Source: JAAUTS01 sp038250235
Lineage (GTDB): Bacteria > Verrucomicrobiota > Verrucomicrobiia > Methylacidiphilales > JAAUTS01
Length of the DNA stretch: 64,000 bases
Direction of reading: 5' to 3'
Assembly (NCBI GenBank): GCA_038250235.1
Contig: JBBSCO010000009.1
Location: 1-64,000 of the forward strand
Part shown: positions 61,403-64,000 of the stretch, one piece after another
How the letters are laid out: each line of letters starts with the position of its first letter
How positions within the stretch are numbered: the first letter of the stretch is position 1
Translations under genes and position numbers: made by a program
Notes under the pieces: generated by a model
What the model was told of the DNA's origin: nothing
What the model saw: the letters and a program-made list of their open reading frames with translations, nothing else
Databases searched by the model: none

Positions 61403-62548
61403 TCAGATCAAATCGTCCTCGCTGCTGTTTTTCATGCTGCCGCCGGTCTGGTATTCGGTGACGCGTGTTTCGAAGAAGTTCTTTTCCTTTTTCAGGAAGA
61501 TAACTTCGTCCAGCCAGAGGAATGGGTTGGATTTGATATTAGAGAGGGGTTCAAGTCCCACGCTGATGAGGCGGCGGTCGGCGTTGTAATCCACGTAGTC
61601 CATGAATTCCTTCTGGGTCATGCCAACGGCGTCTTCAGGCAGGCAGTCGGAGACGAAGTCTTTTTCCAGAGCCACGCCTTCCTTCATGAAGTCGCGGAGT
61701 TCCTGCCTGAACTCGGGGGTCCAGATGTCCTGGTTTTCCTTCACCAGTTGCTCGAAGATGTAACGGCCCAGGGCAATGTGGTTGGATTCGTCCCGGAGCG
61801 TGTACTGGAACATCTGGCCGACGCCGGTCATCTTGTTCTGGCGGTGCAGGGAGAGGATCATGGCGAAGAGGGCGTAGAACTGAGTGCCTTCCAGAACCTG
61901 GGTAATGCCGAAGAGTGCTTTGGCGAACTTCTTCTTGTTTTCGGTCTGGGTCAGGTCGAGGCCCATCTTGAGTTCGGGCATGTGCCGGGTGATGAAAGCG
62001 TTCTTGGCCGCGATCGAGGGGATGTCACTGAACTTGGCGGTGACTTCGTCCTGGTCGATGTTGAGCGAGCCGATGATGTGCAGGAGGGAATCCATGTGGA
62101 TGGATTCTTCCGCAATCCAGCGCAAGGTGGCGTGCTTGAGTTCGGCGGCGGTGAGGTTGTTCTCGATGGCGTGGAGGACGGAGTCGCCCACGATGCCTTC
62201 GGCGGCGGAGAAATAACCGACACCCATTTCGATGATCCAGCGTTCCTTAGGGGTCAGGGCGTTGGAATTCCACATGGTGCAATCCTTGGTCATATCAATG
62301 ACGTCGGGTTCCCAGTGGTTGGCCTTCATCTGTTTGTAGATGCGGTAGGCCTCATGATACTTAAGCGGCATGATGTTCAACTCGGCGGTGCGAAGCCCAT
62401 TAATGACGCGTTTGGCGTCCTTGCGGGCGCGGGCCTTGTTACGGTCGAGTTTGAAGGATTTATTGCGAAAAGAAACGTAAAGGAAATTTCCCTCCTCGCG
62501 TTCATCGATCTGGTCCAAAGCGATATCCGGTGCTACTTCTGCGATCAT
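61403..62548 (-). CDS. nrdB: Class Ic-type ribonucleotide reductase beta subunit with Leu at the radical-Tyr site
   Basis: 381 aa with an excellent SD (GGAG) before ATG 62548. Metal ligands Glu117, Glu148, His151, Glu220, Glu254 and His257 fit the class Ic pattern and keep the spacing of Chlamydia R2 (E89, E120, H123, E193, E227, H230, offset 27-28). The position of E. coli Tyr122/Chlamydia Phe127 is Leu155 in EESIHMDSLLHIIG. First ligand Glu rather than Asp is also a class Ic mark. Tyr249 corresponds to Chlamydia Tyr222. A Mn/Fe cofactor without a tyrosyl radical is therefore expected (inference). It lies 160 bases upstream of nrdA. Confidence 0.94.
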   Translation of the reverse strand: MIAEVAPDIALDQIDEREEGNFLYVSFRNKSFKLDRNKARARKDAKRVINGLRTAELNIMPLKYHEAYRIYKQMKANHWEPDVIDMTKDCTMWNSNALTPKERWIIEMGVGYFSAAEGIVGDSVLHAIENNLTAAELKHATLRWIAEESIHMDSLLHIIGSLNIDQDEVTAKFSDIPSIAAKNAFITRHMPELKMGLDLTQTENKKKFAKALFGITQVLEGTQFYALFAMILSLHRQNKMTGVGQMFQYTLRDESNHIALGRYIFEQLVKENQDIWTPEFRQELRDFMKEGVALEKDFVSDCLPEDAVGMTQKEFMDYVDYNADRRLISVGLEPLSNIKSNPFLWLDEVIFLKKEKNFFETRVTEYQTGGSMKNSSEDDLI

Positions 62549-62889
62549 ATTTATCTCCTTCTCTCTGCGACATCTCTGTCGGCTTTTACGTGTTTTCCCT
62601 TAAAAAGATTTTTGGCCCTCTAGTAGCCTTACCTTTGACGTTGGGGAAAGCTTTTTCGACGACCCGAGCCCTACCATTCAAGGTGGCTCCTCATAAAGAA
62701 CTCCACAACAGATAGTGGGTAGTTGTACGCTCGTCAAAACTATTTTTGCTCAAAAAGGAAGATTTTATACATCCTGTAGCGTATTTGCCACCAGAACACC
62801 CCTATATCTTGATAATGGGCATGGTTTCGCCATATTTTGTAAGAATCTTGTTCTGAAACACTTAAGTACACAAATTAAGGTAGAATACA

Positions 62890-63042
62890 GAAGAAGGGTG
62901 GCCTTCCCGCACCACAAGCCCTAGTGGGGCGGAGTTTGTGAACAAACAGGCCATTTAACGTCGGGAGGCCAAGATTTGGGGCCGCAAAGTGAACCCGGGC
63001 CCACCTGCCGGGGAGATCAGGGGGTGCCCACGGGATTTTTTT
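62890..63042 (+). ncRNA. Candidate structured small RNA with its own terminator
   Basis: GGCCTTCCCG (62900-62909) pairs with CGGGAGGCC (62962-62970), enclosing two small hairpins (CCAC/GTGG at 62912-62927; GTTTG/CAAAC at 62934-62947). A second GC-rich hairpin, CCCGGGCCCACCTG (62994-63007) with CAGGGGGTGCCCACGGG (63018-63034), ends in TTTTTTT (63036-63042). A TAGAAT box lies at 62881. No ORF of quality overlaps it. It does not show tmRNA, SRP or RNase P signatures. The rest of the 62549-62889 gap (upstream of nrdB) holds no gene. Confidence 0.4.
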
Positions 63043-63244
63043 GGTGAGGATGTTTTCAATGTAATTAGACTAGCAATTAATAAATAGTTTAGGGAAAACC
63101 TTTCATCAGGAAGATCGCCAGGAAACGCGAAGACCCGGGATAAGGTAATTCATTATAGGAATCGATTTTTCTTGATCCCGGAAATTAAAAAATTTCAGCG
63201 GGCCTTGGCGCTCTTCGTGTCCAAAAAAATCCTCGCTTTCAAAA

Positions 63245-63445
63245 AGCCGGGCTTCTAAAGTTTGTTTAGTTCTTTATCAATTCAGTCGAACTGCGGAAAC
63301 AGGGAAGGCCGTTAAAACCGGCCACAGTTGCGCTGCGGTATCGGGTCACAAACTCTTATCGATTCTGTCGGGCTAAAAACCCGGAAGGACGAACAACGCC
63401 AATCTTCGCGCAAGCGGGGGTGAAGGCCAGGAGCGAGGATGCTTT
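63245..63445 (+). ncRNA. Cobalamin riboswitch
   Basis: The core elements come in order: GGGAA (63302-63306), the P4-like hairpin GGCCG-TTAAAAC-CGGCC (63307-63323), CAGTTGCGCTGCGGT (63325-63339, compare the btuB leader GCTGACGCGCAGCGGT), a CGGG/CCCG hairpin in CTGTCGGGC...CCCGGAAGG (63365-63388), and GCCAGGAG (63426-63433), which matches the conserved 3' core. The outer boundaries are estimates. It should control the signal-peptide gene at 63779 in response to adenosylcobalamin. 63043-63244 shows no gene. Confidence 0.78.
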
Positions 63446-63554
63446 TTTCAAATTCGAAACACGAGGCTCGAATTTTGAAACGATCAAGAAACCCGGAGTC
63501 CGAACATCTGCCCACAGTTCCTCACCGCGCCCCGGTGTGTTTGGTTTTGTTTTT

Positions 63555-63621
63555 TGTGGAGGCAGTCTCCGACTGCCGTTTCAGTCCTTACTGCGTCGGT
63601 GGTCAGAGATCGCCGCTACAG
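63555..63621. repeat. Two adjacent short palindromes (GGCAGTC... and GTAGCGGCGATCTC...)
   Basis: GGCAGTC-TCC-GACTGCC (63561-63577) is a perfect 7-bp stem. About 25 bases further (63600-63621) is the reverse complement of CTGTAGCGGCGATCTCTGAC. Both are of the GTAG-palindrome style dispersed in this sequence and lie between the riboswitch and the next gene. Confidence 0.45.
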
Positions 63622-63778
63622 AAAAGGGAAAACGAAAGATCCAAACCCTCCCCCACCGAGACGATAAACCTTCATCGCAAAAATGGAGCGTGAGAGTGGA
63701 ACCCTGCCCGGATGCGGCGACTCATGCCGCTCTCCCCTCATTTTCACTCTTGCACTTACACAGTAACAGGAGTCGAAC

Positions 63779-64000
63779 ATGTTAACAAAATTGCCCAGGC
63801 CTTTGTGCCTGGTCCTCAGTCTATTGATCCTCATCGGAACGGGGGAAGCCACAGCTTCCGGGAGTCAAAATACGAAATCTGAATCCCGGAATTCGGCACA
63901 AGAAACCAGAACGGATAACCCGGGCGGGAAGTCCCCAACTCAAATTCCAAAATCCACAAGTGAAGCTCCAGCTTCAAACACAGCCCCCGACATTAGCCCT
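63779..64000 (+). CDS. Secreted protein downstream of the riboswitch, partial (runs off right edge)
   Basis: 74 codons are seen from ATG 63779, with SD AGGAG 8 bases before it. A signal peptide covers residues 1-27 (LCLVLSLLILIGTGEATA). The mature part begins with a Ser/Gln/Asn/Pro-rich stretch (SGSQNTKSESRNSAQETRT, PTQIPKSTSEAPASN). The frame is open to the window end. Genes controlled by cobalamin riboswitches are often TonB-dependent B12 receptors, and a disordered segment before the plug would fit, but this is inference from context only. Confidence 0.7.
   Translation, partial: MLTKLPRPLCLVLSLLILIGTGEATASGSQNTKSESRNSAQETRTDNPGGKSPTQIPKSTSEAPASNTAPDISP

Noticed and set aside
61545..61565. 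GGTTCAAGTCCCA sequence resembling a tRNA T-arm
   Set aside because: It lies inside nrdB and no cloverleaf can be drawn.

Overview
The window looks like a chromosomal segment of a Gram-negative bacterium of the Verrucomicrobiota/PVC group. This is inferred from gene content: lipoproteins and signal peptides, several Gfo/Idh/MocA sugar dehydrogenases beside a LacI regulator, a class Ic-type ribonucleotide reductase, and many short palindromic intergenic repeats. No 16S rRNA or ribosomal protein gene is present to prove it. Base composition is moderately GC-rich. Several genes appear to use GTG or CTG starts.

Layout. 1-3900 (minus): a defence-type block, with a ParD-like antitoxin, a zeta toxin that has lost its Walker A end, and a large TIR-NACHT-pentapeptide protein cut by the window edge. 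4068-11687: a sugar/sugar-acid catabolic divergon. LacI regulator, SDR and a LarA-type nickel racemase run left; three Gfo/Idh/MocA oxidoreductases and a TIM-barrel isomerase run right. 11865-20468: rhodanese, lipoyl synthase and the full pyruvate dehydrogenase set (E1 alpha, E1 beta, E2, E3), interrupted by a Panacea-type antitoxin module and a Uma2 gene. 20908-31590: FHA protein, DinG-type helicase, CbiX-type chelatase, a glutaminase-STAS-cNMP fusion, an MGMT-type protein, and an AmgK/MurU cell-wall recycling pair followed by a lysozyme-like protein and a BASS transporter. 31748-48160: aspartate-semialdehyde dehydrogenase, APC permease, envelope proteins, a large MMPL exporter, a complete Liv-type ABC transporter, a voltage-gated channel with a Gly-containing filter, an SLC13/TrkA-C permease and a GYF-domain protein.

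48.4-58.4 kb is an accessory, decaying region. It holds kelch/NHL remnants, a RAYT transposase remnant with two palindromic elements, an IS110 C-terminal remnant, an intact HicAB module flanked by an inverted repeat, three ruined toxin-antitoxin remnants, and many copies of a GGGGTCAGTC motif. 58.4-62.5 kb carries nrdA and nrdB; the radical-site tyrosine of NrdB is Leu. The right end has a candidate structured RNA with its own terminator, a cobalamin riboswitch, and the start of a secreted protein that runs off the window.

The most notable items are the TIR-NACHT gene (1-2908), the Panacea-type pair with a CTG start (13943-15129), the AmgK-MurU-lysozyme-like cluster, the TLEGW channel, the Leu-type class Ic NrdB, the two inverted palindromic elements linked to a RAYT remnant, and the riboswitch near 63.3-63.4 kb.
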